A stretch of DNA of 64,000 nt from Amphibiibacter pelophylacis. GTDB lineage: Bacteria; Pseudomonadota; Gammaproteobacteria; Burkholderiales; Burkholderiaceae_C. Below the pieces are notes generated by a model. That model was not told the origin of the DNA and searched no databases. It saw only the letters and a program-made list of their open reading frames with translations. The DNA lies in NCBI RefSeq assembly GCF_037688875.1, contig NZ_JAWDIE010000013.1, positions 30,339 through 94,338 on the forward strand, given 5' to 3'. Numbering within the stretch: the stretch's first letter is position 1; every line of letters begins with the position of its first letter. The position numbers and the translations under genes were made by a program. This document shows positions 1-9,243 of this stretch, one piece after another.

Positions 1-1
1 C

Positions 2-793
2 GGCGTGCAAGGTCCCGAGCTGATGGCGCGCTTCCAGGCCCACGCCGAGCGCTTCGCCACCGACATCGTCTACGACCACATCAGTTCGGTCGACCTGTCG
101 CAGCGCCCCTTCACGCTGACGGGCGACAACGGCAGCTACACCTGCGACGCGCTCATCATCGCCACCGGCGCCAGCGCCAAATACCTGGGCCTGCCCAGCG
201 AGACCGATTTCATGGGCCGCGGCGTCAGTGCCTGCGCCACCTGCGACGGCTTTTTCTACAAGAACAAGCCGGTCTGCGTGGTCGGCGGCGGCAACACGGC
301 GGTCGAAGAGGCGCTCTACCTGGCGGGCATCGCCAGCGTGGTCCACGTCATTCACCGCCGCGACAAGTTCCGCGCTGAACCCATCCTGATCGACAAAATG
401 ATGGCGCGTGTGGCCGAAGGCAAAATCGTGCTGCACACCCACCACACCCTGGACGAAGTGCTGGGCGACGCCAGCGGCGTGACGGGCGTGCGCATCGCCT
501 CGACCGACCCGGTGCAGGCGGGCGCGACGACCGATCTGAAACTTGACGGCTGCTTCATCGCCATCGGCCACCAGCCCAACACCAGCCTGTTCGACGGGCA
601 GCTCACGCTCAAGGACGGCTACATCGTCACGCGCTCGGGGCTGCAGGGCATGGCCACCATGACCAGCGTGGAAGGCGTTTTCGCGGCCGGTGATGTGCAG
701 GACCACATTTACCGCCAGGCCATCACCAGCGCCGGAACGGGCTGCATGGCGGCGCTGGACGCGCAGCGCTATCTGGAGAATCTGGAAGGCTGA
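2..793 (+). CDS. trxB: Thioredoxin reductase, 5' end outside window
   Basis: FAD/NADPH flavoenzyme that reduces thioredoxin in the cytoplasm. The window holds the last ~263 residues; about 50-60 N-terminal residues, including the first FAD-binding glycine motif, lie upstream. Visible landmarks are the redox-active CATCDG motif (codons at 233-244), the NADPH-binding GGGNTAVEEAL segment that follows it, the HRRDKFRA NADP-phosphate-binding arginines, and the C-terminal AAGDVQD FAD motif. This order (CxxC inside the NADPH domain) is that of low-molecular-weight bacterial TrxB. The frame is open to the window edge, so the GTG near the edge is not the true start. It is followed by comM on the same strand after 87 bases. 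Confidence 0.95.
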   Translation, partial: GVQGPELMARFQAHAERFATDIVYDHISSVDLSQRPFTLTGDNGSYTCDALIIATGASAKYLGLPSETDFMGRGVSACATCDGFFYKNKPVCVVGGGNTAVEEALYLAGIASVVHVIHRRDKFRAEPILIDKMMARVAEGKIVLHTHHTLDEVLGDASGVTGVRIASTDPVQAGATTDLKLDGCFIAIGHQPNTSLFDGQLTLKDGYIVTRSGLQGMATMTSVEGVFAAGDVQDHIYRQAITSAGTGCMAALDAQRYLENLEG

Positions 794-799
794 GGCGCG

Positions 800-815
800 C
801 CCCCTCCGCAGGGGG
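800..815 (+). terminator. Possible terminator hairpin after trxB
   Basis: Six-base stem CCCCCT/AGGGGG with loop CCGC, 7 bases after the trxB stop. A second short GC hairpin follows (GCCC/GGGC, about 824-836). Neither is followed by a T tract, so this is at best an imperfect intrinsic terminator. Confidence 0.3.
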
Positions 816-880
816 CCCCTCTTGCCCGCTGCGGGCTCTGGGCCGGATGATGCAACCGTCATCTGCCACCGGAGCCCGCC

Positions 881-2443
881 ATGTCGCTGGCCGTCATCCA
901 CAGCCGGGCCCTGGACGGGCTGCATGCGCCGCGCGTCTCGGTCGAGGTCCATGTCGTCAACGGCCTGCCCAGCCTGACGCTGGTCGGCCTGGCCGACACC
1001 GAGGTCAAAGAGGCGCGCGAACGCGTGCGCTCAGCGCTGCTCAGCTGCGATCTGCCCTACCCGACCAACAAACGCATCACCGTCAACCTGGCGCCCGCCG
1101 ATCTGCCCAAAGAATCCGGCCGCTTTGATCTGCCCATCGCGCTGGGCATCCTCGTGGCCTGCGGCCACCTGGCACCGGAAGCGCTGGACGGCGCCGAGTT
1201 CGCGGGTGAACTGTCGCTGGCGGGCGATCTGCGCCCGGTGCGCGGCGCCCTGGCGCTGGCGCTGGCCGTGCGGCGCGATCACGACGCCAGCGGCGCCAGC
1301 GGCCAAAATCCGCCGCTGCTGGTACTGCCCACCGCCAGCGCGCTGCAGGCCGCGCAGGTGCCGGGCGTGAACGTGCGCAGCAGCCAGCACCTGGGCGAGC
1401 TGGTGCTGGCACTGCAGGCCAAAGACGCGCACGCCCGCGATCTGCCCGCCGCCTTGCCGCTGGCCAGCGCAGCGGCGCCCCCCACCTGGCCCGACCTGCT
1501 GGATGTGAAGGGCCACGGCCCGGCCAAGCGCGCGCTGGAGGTCGCGGCCGCAGGCGGCCACAGCCTGCTGCTGGTCGGGCCGCCGGGCAGCGGCAAATCG
1601 ATGCTGGCGCAGCGCCTGATGGGCCTGCTACCGCCCATGCGACCCGACGAAGCGCTGGCCAGCGCGGCGCTGGCGGGGCTGGCCAGCCAGTCGGGGGACG
1701 ACACGCCCGCGCTGGGCCAGCGCCCCTGGCGCTCGCCGCACCACAGCGCCAGCAGCGTGGCGCTGGTCGGGGGCGGATCGCCGCCGCGTCCGGGTGAGGT
1801 CTCGCTGGCGCACGCGGGCGTGCTCTTCCTGGACGAGCTGCCCGAATTCCCCCGCCAGGCCCTGGAAGCGCTGCGCGAGCCGCTGGAAACCCGGCGCATC
1901 AGCATCGTGCGCGCCGCGCGGCGGGCCGAGTTCCCCTGCGATTTCCAGCTGGTCGCGGCCATGAACCCCTGCCCCTGCGGCTGGCGCGGCGCGGCGCTGG
2001 GCACCGGCCGCGTCTGCCAGTGCCCGCCACAGACGGTAGCCCGCTACCAGGGCCGCCTGTCCGGCCCGCTGATCGACCGCATTGATCTGCAGATCGAGGT
2101 CCAGCCCGTGCCGCCTGGCGAGCTGCTGGCTCACGCCGTGGGCGAGCCTTCGCAGCGCGTCGCCCAGCGCGTGGCGCAGGCCCGCGAGCGCGCCTGGCAG
2201 CGCCAGGGCTGCGCCAATGCCGCTCTGGCGCCCAGCCAGATTCCCGTGCACTGCGCCCTGGACGACGGTGCCACTCCCTTTCTGCGCAGCGCCGCCGAGC
2301 GCCTGGGCTGGTCGGGTCGCAGCCTGCACCGGGCGATCAAGGTGGCGCGCACCTTGGCCGATCTGGCCGGGCGCGACACCGTCGGCGCGGTGGACGTGGC
2401 CGAAGCCATCCAGTACCGCCGCGCATTGGTCGGGGTGAACTGA
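881..2443 (+). CDS. comM: ComM / YifB family Mg-chelatase-like AAA+ ATPase
   Basis: ComM is the hexameric helicase that drives branch migration during natural transformation. The 520-residue protein matches the family's usual ~500. It has the N-terminal ChlI/Lon-protease-like domain (about residues 1-175), a Walker A GPPGSGKS near residues 232-240, a Walker B FLDELPEF, and the cysteine-rich AMNPCPCGWRG...CQCPP segment characteristic of YifB/ComM, followed by the Mg-chelatase C-terminal domain. The ATG at 881 is preceded by GGAG at a normal distance. The gene converges on pabBC with an 11-base gap. Its presence is compatible with natural competence, but no other competence genes are in view. 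Confidence 0.93.
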   Translation: MSLAVIHSRALDGLHAPRVSVEVHVVNGLPSLTLVGLADTEVKEARERVRSALLSCDLPYPTNKRITVNLAPADLPKESGRFDLPIALGILVACGHLAPEALDGAEFAGELSLAGDLRPVRGALALALAVRRDHDASGASGQNPPLLVLPTASALQAAQVPGVNVRSSQHLGELVLALQAKDAHARDLPAALPLASAAAPPTWPDLLDVKGHGPAKRALEVAAAGGHSLLLVGPPGSGKSMLAQRLMGLLPPMRPDEALASAALAGLASQSGDDTPALGQRPWRSPHHSASSVALVGGGSPPRPGEVSLAHAGVLFLDELPEFPRQALEALREPLETRRISIVRAARRAEFPCDFQLVAAMNPCPCGWRGAALGTGRVCQCPPQTVARYQGRLSGPLIDRIDLQIEVQPVPPGELLAHAVGEPSQRVAQRVAQARERAWQRQGCANAALAPSQIPVHCALDDGATPFLRSAAERLGWSGRSLHRAIKVARTLADLAGRDTVGAVDVAEAIQYRRALVGVN

Positions 2444-2454
2444 TGGCGTCTCGG

Positions 2455-4455
2455 TCAAATCGGCCAGGTGGCTGGCCCCAGCACCGGCAGCACGCCGCGC
2501 AGGGCGTTGCTCACGGCCCAGGCGTCGGCGCGGCGGGCGGCGTGCAGGCTCAGACGCTGCTCGCGCACCGCCACGAGGCCCAAATGCAGCGCCGCTTCGT
2601 CCTGTCCGGCCAGCACGCGGGCGCGCACCGTGCCGGGCAGGGCGCCATCGGCCGCAGGCGGGGTGATCCAGACCCCGTCCACACGGGCGTAAACCGTGCT
2701 GCGCGCGCCGTCCACCCCAAAAGGCGCTTCGCCGGGATGATCCTGTCCCCAGAGCAGGGCATCGAAAGCGCCCGCCGCCATGGCCTGCTGCAGCGCGGCG
2801 TCCCAGAGCTGGCGCCAGCTGGTTTTGTGCGCAGTCAGGGCGGCCTGCACCAGGGGCTGATCCGGCGAAAACAGCGGCGTGGGCGACCAGATCAGGCGGG
2901 CGGGCTCAGGCAGCGGCGCCAGCGGCTGGGCCACCGCCCTCAGCGCGCCACTGCGCGGCAAATCCAGGCGCAAGCGCAAAGACTGCAGCCCGGCGGCACC
3001 CACAGCCTGGGACTCGGCCTGCGCTACGGCCTGGCGCCAGAGCGCGTCCAGCGCCGCAGCATCGTCCAGCGGGGCCGCTTCAAAACCCAGCGCGTGGGCG
3101 CTGGCGCGCAAGCGATCCAGGTGCTGAGGCAGGTGCTGCACCTGCCAAACGCCTGCGGCATCCTGCTTGACCAGCAGGGTTTCAAACAGGGTGTAGCCGG
3201 GGTCGGCGCCCTGCACAAAACGGGCTTTCAGCGCCGATTCGGCCCACTCAGAGGCCGGATCGCTGTCCAGCACGATGCCGCCGCCCACGCCCAGCGTGGC
3301 GCGCACGTCCGGCCGCGCCGGGCTGTGCTGCGCGCCGCGCGAGAGCGACAGCGTGCGTATGGCCACATTCAGCATCAGATCCGGGCAGGCGCAGTCTTTT
3401 GCGCGGCCTGGCGCATCGACCCAGCCGATGGCGCCGGTGTAAAGGCCGCGCGGCGCGTGCTCCAGCCGGGCGATCCAGCGCAGCGTCTGGCGCCGGGGCG
3501 CACCGGTGATCGAGCCGCAGGGGAAGACCGCGCGCAGCAGATCGGCCAGCGTGGCCTGCGGCTGCAGCGTGGCGGTGATGGTCGAGGTCATCTGCAGCAG
3601 CGTGGCGTGGCGCTGCACGGCGAAAAGATCGCTCACCGCCACCGAGCCGGTTTGCGCCACGCGGCCCAGATCGTTGCGCAGCAGATCGACGATCATCAGG
3701 TTCTCGGCGCGGTTCTTGGGGTCGGCGGCCAGCACTGCCGGGTCGCTGTCGGCGGGCGCGGTGCCCTTCATGGGCTGGGCGCGGAGCTGCCCGCCCTGCT
3801 GCGCCACCAGCAGCTCGGGCGAATGCGACAGCACCCAGCACAGTTCCGTCGGGGCGTCGCGCTTGCCGTCTGGCGCCGTCACATCCGGCAGCGCCAGCAG
3901 CGCGCCATAGGGCACGGGCTGGGCGCGGCGCAGGCGGGCGAAGAGCGCCACTGGGCCGCCCGCCAGCCGCCCGTGCAGGCGCCGCGTGTGGTTGACCTGG
4001 TAGGTTTCGCCCGCGCGGATGGCCTCGTGGATGTCCAGCACCGCCTGGCGGTAAGCGGTTTCGTCCTGATCGGTGGTCCAGCCCACGACGTCAGCGGGTT
4101 CATCGGCGGGCGTAATCTGCTGCAGGCGCTGCTGCACCTGCGCCGGGTTCAGGCGCTGCAGATGGTCAAAAACATGGAACACCAGCGCGGGCGCTCGCGG
4201 GCTGTCGGCCAGCCAGGCGGGCGGTACGGCCACGCCCTGCAGCGCCATGCCCCACTCGAAATCGGCCAGCACGATCGCGTGGCGCCCGGCGGCCAGATCG
4301 GCCTGCAGACGCTCGCAGCAAGCCGCCAGATCCTGCGGACCCAGACTGACATGGGCGTGGCGCCAGCCGCTGTACCAGCGGCTGCGAGCCAGCGCAACGT
4401 CGCCGAGGCCGCTGCTGGCGTCGTCGAGCAGCGCGAAGGGCGCCGGTTCAGTCAT
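2455..4455 (-). CDS. pabB: Fused aminodeoxychorismate synthase component I and aminodeoxychorismate lyase
   Basis: A two-domain enzyme for p-aminobenzoate (folate) synthesis. Residues ~1-405 are PabB (chorismate to 4-amino-4-deoxychorismate): NRAENLMIVDLLRNDLGR at ~248-265, CGSITGAP at ~313-320, and the GGGIV...DPASEWAE segment. From ~415 the protein continues as a class IV aminotransferase (PabC, lyase releasing pyruvate): YTLFETLLV, a candidate PLP lysine in LTAHKTSW, and the ARSTVYARVDG...LPGTVR segment. At 666 residues it is a PabB-PabC fusion, common in Burkholderiales. The ATG overlaps the stop of the upstream methyltransferase gene by 4 bases (ATGA), indicating translational coupling. 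The amidotransferase partner PabA is not in the window. Confidence 0.93.
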   Translation of the reverse strand: MTEPAPFALLDDASSGLGDVALARSRWYSGWRHAHVSLGPQDLAACCERLQADLAAGRHAIVLADFEWGMALQGVAVPPAWLADSPRAPALVFHVFDHLQRLNPAQVQQRLQQITPADEPADVVGWTTDQDETAYRQAVLDIHEAIRAGETYQVNHTRRLHGRLAGGPVALFARLRRAQPVPYGALLALPDVTAPDGKRDAPTELCWVLSHSPELLVAQQGGQLRAQPMKGTAPADSDPAVLAADPKNRAENLMIVDLLRNDLGRVAQTGSVAVSDLFAVQRHATLLQMTSTITATLQPQATLADLLRAVFPCGSITGAPRRQTLRWIARLEHAPRGLYTGAIGWVDAPGRAKDCACPDLMLNVAIRTLSLSRGAQHSPARPDVRATLGVGGGIVLDSDPASEWAESALKARFVQGADPGYTLFETLLVKQDAAGVWQVQHLPQHLDRLRASAHALGFEAAPLDDAAALDALWRQAVAQAESQAVGAAGLQSLRLRLDLPRSGALRAVAQPLAPLPEPARLIWSPTPLFSPDQPLVQAALTAHKTSWRQLWDAALQQAMAAGAFDALLWGQDHPGEAPFGVDGARSTVYARVDGVWITPPAADGALPGTVRARVLAGQDEAALHLGLVAVREQRLSLHAARRADAWAVSNALRGVLPVLGPATWPI

Positions 4456-5810
4456 GGCGCGTCAGCAGCGCCCGCTGGCGGACGCCGCAAAGAGCCCGCC
4501 ACCATGTCGAAGCGGAACAGGCGGCACTCGATGGCGCCGTTGTACATGGGCACGCGGGCCGATTCTTTCAGGCGCATCAGCGTGGGCAGTTTGAGTTCGG
4601 GCGTCAGCACCCAGGCGCTCCAGCCGGGGTAGTGGCGCTTCCAGTGCGCGGCCAGCAGCGAGAAGAAGGTCGCGGCATTCTGTCCGCCCGCAAAGGCCTC
4701 GCTGGCGACCTCGCGCGGGGCGGGGGCTGGCGTGTCGGGGCGGACGTCCTGGCGGCGACGCAGCGAGCCGCGCGCGGCGATGCGCTCGCCGTAGGGCGGG
4801 TTGAGCAGCATCACGCCGCCGTCCGCCGGGGGCAGGCGCTGCAGTGCGTCGCCGGTGTGGACCGTGAGCGCGTGCGCCACGCCCGCCGCCTGCGCGTTGC
4901 GCCGGGCGAAATCGCTCAGGCGGAAGGCGATGTCGGCGGCAAACACGGGCGCGCGCGGCGTGTGGATGGCGGCGCGTGCGGCGTCCACCTCGTCGGCCCA
5001 GGCGCGCTCCTGGCCCGCGAAAGGCAGCAGGCGCTCGAAAGCAAAGCGGCGGTTGAGGCCCGGCGCCATGCCGCAGGCCATCTGCGCGGCCTCGATGGCA
5101 ATGGTGCCCGCGCCGCAGCAGGGGTCGAGCAGGGCCACGCCGTCCTGGCCCGTCCAGCCGCTGGCGGCGATCATGGCGGCGGCCAGGGTTTCCTTGAGCG
5201 GCGCCTCGCCCTTGACCTCGGTCGTGCCGCCTTTGGCGTCGCGCCAGCCGCGCTTGAACAGCGGCTGTCCCGACAGATCAACCGACAGCCAGGCGTGATC
5301 GGCGTTCAGGTGCAGCACCAGCGCCACGTCCGGGCGGCGCGTGTCCACGCTGGGGCGCTGCCCGACGGCGCGGCGCAAGCTGTCGCAAACGGCGTCCTTG
5401 ACGCGCAACGCGACAAAATTCAGGCTGGGCAGCGGACTGCGCTGCGCACTGACATCCACCCGCATCGTCTGGCGGTGGCTGATCCAGGCCGGCCAGTCAA
5501 CCTGCTCGGCCAGGGTGTAGATGTCGTCCTCAACCCTGTAAGCGCCATGCGCCAGCTGCCACAGCACGCGCTGCGCCAGGCGGCTGTGCAGGTTGAGGCG
5601 CAGCGCCACGCGCATGACCTCGGCCAGACTGGGACTGGCGTTCTCAGCGGCCTGGACCCAGACGCCGCCCTTGCCCGTCAGCGCCGCCAGTGTGGCGGGC
5701 AGCCAGGGGCTGATTTCGCGCAGCAGCAGGGGTTCGACCCCGGCGGCGCAGGGCAGGAAAAGGCACTGCCAGTCGGCCTGGGAAGACATCGGCATCGTCG
5801 TCGGGTTCAT
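4452..5810 (-). CDS. rlmL: THUMP-domain 23S rRNA N2-guanine methyltransferase, RlmL type
   Basis: SAM-dependent RNA methyltransferase of the RlmL/YpsC family. About 452 residues: a THUMP RNA-binding domain (about residues 50-165) is followed by a Rossmann methyltransferase with a SAM site DPCCGAGTIAIEAA (~230-243) and the catalytic NPPYGER motif (~337-343). The length fits a stand-alone RlmL without the RlmK half found in E. coli. The target (G2445 of 23S rRNA) is inferred from the family. A GTG two codons upstream (5816) is possible, but the ATG at 5810 has a GAAAG ribosome site 5 bases before it. It lies 24 bases after rpoN and overlaps pabB by 4 bases, so the minus-strand genes likely share a transcript. 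Confidence 0.85.
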   Translation of the reverse strand: MNPTTMPMSSQADWQCLFLPCAAGVEPLLLREISPWLPATLAALTGKGGVWVQAAENASPSLAEVMRVALRLNLHSRLAQRVLWQLAHGAYRVEDDIYTLAEQVDWPAWISHRQTMRVDVSAQRSPLPSLNFVALRVKDAVCDSLRRAVGQRPSVDTRRPDVALVLHLNADHAWLSVDLSGQPLFKRGWRDAKGGTTEVKGEAPLKETLAAAMIAASGWTGQDGVALLDPCCGAGTIAIEAAQMACGMAPGLNRRFAFERLLPFAGQERAWADEVDAARAAIHTPRAPVFAADIAFRLSDFARRNAQAAGVAHALTVHTGDALQRLPPADGGVMLLNPPYGERIAARGSLRRRQDVRPDTPAPAPREVASEAFAGGQNAATFFSLLAAHWKRHYPGWSAWVLTPELKLPTLMRLKESARVPMYNGAIECRLFRFDMVAGSLRRPPAGAADAP

Positions 5811-5833
5811 GGGCACTTTCGGAAAAAAGAGGA

Positions 5834-7642
5834 TCAGTCCAGCGGACGGCGCAGGTTGGCCACCGGGATTTTCAGCGCTTCGCGGTATTTGGCCACGGTG
5901 CGGCGGGCGACCTGAATGCCCTCGGCGCCCAGCATCGCGGCGAGCTGGCTGTCGGACAGCGGCCGCTGCGGGTCTTCGGCCGCAATGAAACGGGCGATGT
6001 GCTGGCGCACGGCGGTGCTGGACATGGCTTCGCCGCCATCCTCGCGCGCCAGGCTGGACGAGAAAAAGAACTTCAGTTCGACCGTGCCGTGCGGCGTCTG
6101 CATGTACTTGCCGCTGGTCACGCGCGAGACGGTCGATTCGTGCAGGCCGACTTCAGCGGCGATTTCGCGCAGCACCAGCGGGCGCAGCGCCGACTGGCCC
6201 TGCTCGAAAAACCCCGCCTGGTGGTGGACGATGGCCTGCGCCACGCGCAGCAGGGTGTCAAAGCGCTGCTGCACATTGCGCACCAGCCAGCGCGCTTCCT
6301 GCAGGCAGTCGCCCATGCTGGCCGGGCGCGGGGGGCGCTGGGCTGCACCGCTCTCTGCGCCATCAGGGCGGCTGGCGTCCGCAGGCGGGGCGCTGCTGAC
6401 CGGGGCAGAAGCCTCGGGCGCCGCTGCCGCCCGGGCGCTGGAGCGCTCGCCGCGCGGCGGGCGCATCCACTGCGCGTACTGCTCGTTGACGCGCACCCGG
6501 GGCATCACCGCCGGGTTGAGCGCCACCAGCCAGCCATCGACCAGCGCGTGGTTGACGCTGGGCGCCAGAGCGCCCCGGCTGCGCCGCACGATCACGTCGG
6601 GCACCACCACCTGCGCCTGCACGTCGGCAAAGCGGCGGCCGGGCTTGGGCTCGCAGCGGCGGATGAGCTGCGCAGCGGCCTGCACGTCGGCCAGTTCTGT
6701 GCCGGTCAGCGCGGCCAGTTTCTTCCAGTCGCGGCGGCCGACGGCGTCCAGATGGCGGCACAGCAGCACGGCCAGCGCCTGCTCGGGGCTGCGCGGCGCT
6801 TCGCGCAGCTGCAGCACCAGGCACTCGGCCAGGTCGCGCGCGCCCACGCCCGCAGGCTCCAGGCTGTGCAGCCAGCCCAGCGCGCACTGCAGGCGGGGCA
6901 GCCACGGGTTCTCGCCATCTGTGCCGTCGTCTGTGCCGTCGTCCGGGTCGACCTCGTCCGGCGGAAACTGCTCCGCCATGGCCTGCGCCAGCTCGTCCAG
7001 CGGCTCGGTCAGGTAGCCGTCGTCGTTCAGGGCGTCGATCAGCCACAGCAGCGCCTGTGCGTCGGGCCGCGACAGGCGCAGGTGGCGCACCTGGCCGCGC
7101 AGGTGCTCGGCCAGCGTGGGGCCCGGCTGGCCGCGCGCGCTGTGAGCGGCGCCGTCGCCCTCGTCATCGTCGTCGGACTGGCCGGGGGTGTAGGCGCTCA
7201 GGCCTTCCAGCCAGGCGTCGTCGCCGGCCGCAGGCAGCGGGGCTTCGGCGCTGGCGTAGGCCTCGTCCGGGCCATCGCCGCCGCCGCCGCTCTGGCGCTC
7301 GTCGCTGCGGCTGTCGCCGTCCCAGCCGCCGCCCATCGCGTCGAAGGAGACCAGTGTGTCCAGCGCAGCGGACGCTTCGCCATCGCCGCCATCTCTGTCA
7401 GTGCCCGGATCGGACGCTGTATCGGTCGCAACTTCGGCCGCAGCTTCGGCCGCAGACGGTGCGGCGTCAGGCGCGTCGATGCCGGGCGCGAGTTCCAGCT
7501 CCAGAAAAGGGTTGTCCTGCACGGCCTGCGCCAGCTCCTGCTGCAGCTCCAGCGCCGAGAGCTGCAGCAGGCGGATGCCCTGCGTCAGCTGCGGCGTCAG
7601 GGTCAGCTGCGTGGCGGTGCGGACCTGCAGGCTGGGCTTCAC
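5834..7642 (-). CDS. rpoN: RNA polymerase sigma-54 factor
   Basis: Alternative sigma factor recognising -24/-12 promoters, used for nitrogen and motility genes with enhancer-binding activators. The N terminus (KPSLQVRTATQLTLTPQL) is the glutamine/leucine-rich region I. A long acidic region II follows (Asp/Ser/Gly/Ala-rich, about residues 55-180, including DDDDEGDG), then core- and DNA-binding domains and the RpoN box ARRTVAKYRE near the C terminus. About 602 residues, longer than the 477 of E. coli because of region II and a Pro/Ala-rich linker before the HTH. I chose the GTG at 7642 because it aligns with the universal KPSLQ start and has GGAG upstream; an open frame extends to 7744 but overlaps lptB. 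It sits 16 bases after lptB, the standard order. Confidence 0.95.
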   Translation of the reverse strand: MKPSLQVRTATQLTLTPQLTQGIRLLQLSALELQQELAQAVQDNPFLELELAPGIDAPDAAPSAAEAAAEVATDTASDPGTDRDGGDGEASAALDTLVSFDAMGGGWDGDSRSDERQSGGGGDGPDEAYASAEAPLPAAGDDAWLEGLSAYTPGQSDDDDEGDGAAHSARGQPGPTLAEHLRGQVRHLRLSRPDAQALLWLIDALNDDGYLTEPLDELAQAMAEQFPPDEVDPDDGTDDGTDGENPWLPRLQCALGWLHSLEPAGVGARDLAECLVLQLREAPRSPEQALAVLLCRHLDAVGRRDWKKLAALTGTELADVQAAAQLIRRCEPKPGRRFADVQAQVVVPDVIVRRSRGALAPSVNHALVDGWLVALNPAVMPRVRVNEQYAQWMRPPRGERSSARAAAAPEASAPVSSAPPADASRPDGAESGAAQRPPRPASMGDCLQEARWLVRNVQQRFDTLLRVAQAIVHHQAGFFEQGQSALRPLVLREIAAEVGLHESTVSRVTSGKYMQTPHGTVELKFFFSSSLAREDGGEAMSSTAVRQHIARFIAAEDPQRPLSDSQLAAMLGAEGIQVARRTVAKYREALKIPVANLRRPLD

Positions 7643-7658
7643 GCGGGGGCTCCAGCCA

Positions 7659-8429
7659 TCACATGCGGAAATGTTCGCCCAGATAGACCTCGCGCACGCG
7701 CGGGTCCTCAACCAGCGCCTGAGGCTGGCCTTCGGCGAGCACATGGCCCTGGCTGATGATGGTGGCGCGGTCGCAGATGCCCAGCGTTTCGCGCACGTTG
7801 TGGTCGGTGATGAGCACGCCGATGCCCCGGTCGCGCAGGAAGGCGATGGTGCGCTGGATCTCGATCACGGCGATGGGATCGACCCCGGCGAAGGGCTCGT
7901 CGAGCAGGATGTAGCGCGGCTGCGTGGCCAGCGCGCGGGCGATTTCCACCCGCCGCCGCTCACCGCCCGACAGCGCCGGGGCGGGGCTGTGGCGCACGCG
8001 GCCCAGGCTCAGATCGTCCAGCAGGCCCTCCAGCAGCTCGGCGCAGCGGGCCCTGGACAGCGGCCGTCCGTCCGCGTCACGCTGAAGCTCCAGCACGGCC
8101 AGAATGTTGTCCTCAACATTCAGGCGCCGGAAAATCGACGCCTCCTGCGGCAGATAAGACAGGCCGAGGCGCGAGCGCTGGTGGATGGGCTGCTGCGTCA
8201 CGTCGCGGCCGTCGATCAGGATGCGGCCCGCATCGGCGCCGACCAGGCCGACGACCATGTAAAACGTCGTCGTCTTGCCCGCGCCGTTGGGGCCCAGCAG
8301 GCCGACGACTTCGCCGGGGGCCACCGACAGGCTGACGCGCGACACCACCTCGCGCGGGCCGTAAGCCTTGCGCAGATCCTGGGCGAAAAGCCCCGACGGG
8401 GGATGGGGCGCGGGCGCGGCAGCAGCCAT
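7659..8429 (-). CDS. lptB: LPS export ABC transporter ATP-binding protein LptB
   Basis: Cytoplasmic ATPase of the LptB2FGC complex that extracts LPS from the inner membrane. 256 residues with Walker A GPNGAGKTT, the Q-loop at YLPQEAS, the ABC signature LSGGERRR, Walker B YILLDEPFAG, and the switch histidine in ITDHNVRET. A Pro/Ala-rich N-terminal extension of ~14 residues precedes the family's usual start. Its ATG shares one base with the stop of lptA (TGATG), so the two are translationally coupled. LptF, LptG and LptC are not encoded in this window. Confidence 0.96.
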   Translation of the reverse strand: MAAAAPAPHPPSGLFAQDLRKAYGPREVVSRVSLSVAPGEVVGLLGPNGAGKTTTFYMVVGLVGADAGRILIDGRDVTQQPIHQRSRLGLSYLPQEASIFRRLNVEDNILAVLELQRDADGRPLSRARCAELLEGLLDDLSLGRVRHSPAPALSGGERRRVEIARALATQPRYILLDEPFAGVDPIAVIEIQRTIAFLRDRGIGVLITDHNVRETLGICDRATIISQGHVLAEGQPQALVEDPRVREVYLGEHFRM

Positions 8430-9064
8430 CAGGGCGTGCCCGGGCCCGTGGCGGCGTCCGGGGTAATGACGATACGCACGCGGCCCGGGGTGGCGGGCGC
8501 AGGCGCGGCCGCGCTGGCGCGGGGCTGGCCCTGCAGCGAGACGCGGCTGGAGGCAATATCGAACACCATCGCGGGCGCACGGGCGTCTTCGCGCGTGACG
8601 CCGCCCTGGGTGCGCACGAAGCGGGCATCGCCACTGAAGGTGACCTGGCGCGTGCGGCTGTCAAACACCATGCGCTGCGCGGTGCCTGTCACATTCTGGC
8701 CACCCGGCAGCGCCTGCGTGAACTGCGGCACCTGCCCGCGCCCGGCCAGCGCGGTGGCGACGACTTCGCCCGCATCGACCTTGCGCACTTCGACGCTGTC
8801 GGCCAGCAGGACAAAACCGCCCTGGCGCAGGCTGACCTGGCCGCGCAGGCGCACGCGCTGAGGGTCGAGATCGACGGTGCTGTCTTCCAGGCCCTGGCTT
8901 TCGATCACCAGCGGCTGGCGGCGGTCAGCGCTCGGGCCGCCCGCGGCAGACGGCGGGGTCTGGGCACTTTGGGCGTGGGCGTTCTGGGCACACACCAGCC
9001 CCGTGCCTGCCGCCAGCAGCATCGCCCCCCCCACCACCGCTTTTCGCAGACCCGTCGTGATCAC
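8429..9064 (-). CDS. lptA: Periplasmic LPS transport protein LptA
   Basis: LptA forms the periplasmic beta-jellyroll bridge that carries LPS from LptC to LptD. 211 residues: an N-terminal signal peptide ending near AHAQ, an OstA-like domain beginning PLVIESQGLEDSTVDL, and a Pro/Ala-rich tail. The frame starts with GTG at 9064, preceded by GAAGGA at 6 bases, which supports that start. In many betaproteobacteria kdsC and lptC precede lptA; here dacB diverges instead, so lptA appears to be the first gene of the lptA-lptB-rpoN-rlmL-pabBC unit. Confidence 0.92.
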   Translation of the reverse strand: MITTGLRKAVVGGAMLLAAGTGLVCAQNAHAQSAQTPPSAAGGPSADRRQPLVIESQGLEDSTVDLDPQRVRLRGQVSLRQGGFVLLADSVEVRKVDAGEVVATALAGRGQVPQFTQALPGGQNVTGTAQRMVFDSRTRQVTFSGDARFVRTQGGVTREDARAPAMVFDIASSRVSLQGQPRASAAAPAPATPGRVRIVITPDAATGPGTP

Positions 9065-9243
9065 TGCACGTCCTTCACTCTGGCCGATCCGGCAAAGCCT
9101 TTATTGTGTCACGGCAACATCGCCCTGTGCCTGTGCGTCCTTGATCACAAACCCGCAGCCCCTCCCCCGACTGGGGGACGGTGCGGGGCGGTTGTGCGCT
9201 ACATTCTGGCGCTTGCCGCCCCCTGCCGGGGCACGAAAGTGCC

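Noticed and set aside
800..836. Strong intrinsic terminator after trxB
   Set aside because: The hairpins lack a downstream T tract, so I list only a low-confidence terminator.
2443..4632. Long plus-strand frame opposite pabBC
   Set aside because: The minus strand carries recognisable PabB-PabC motifs; the plus frame gives Arg/Gln-rich low-information sequence.
5999..7756. Long plus-strand frame opposite rpoN
   Set aside because: RpoN has its RpoN box and conserved start on the minus strand; the plus frame is a shadow.
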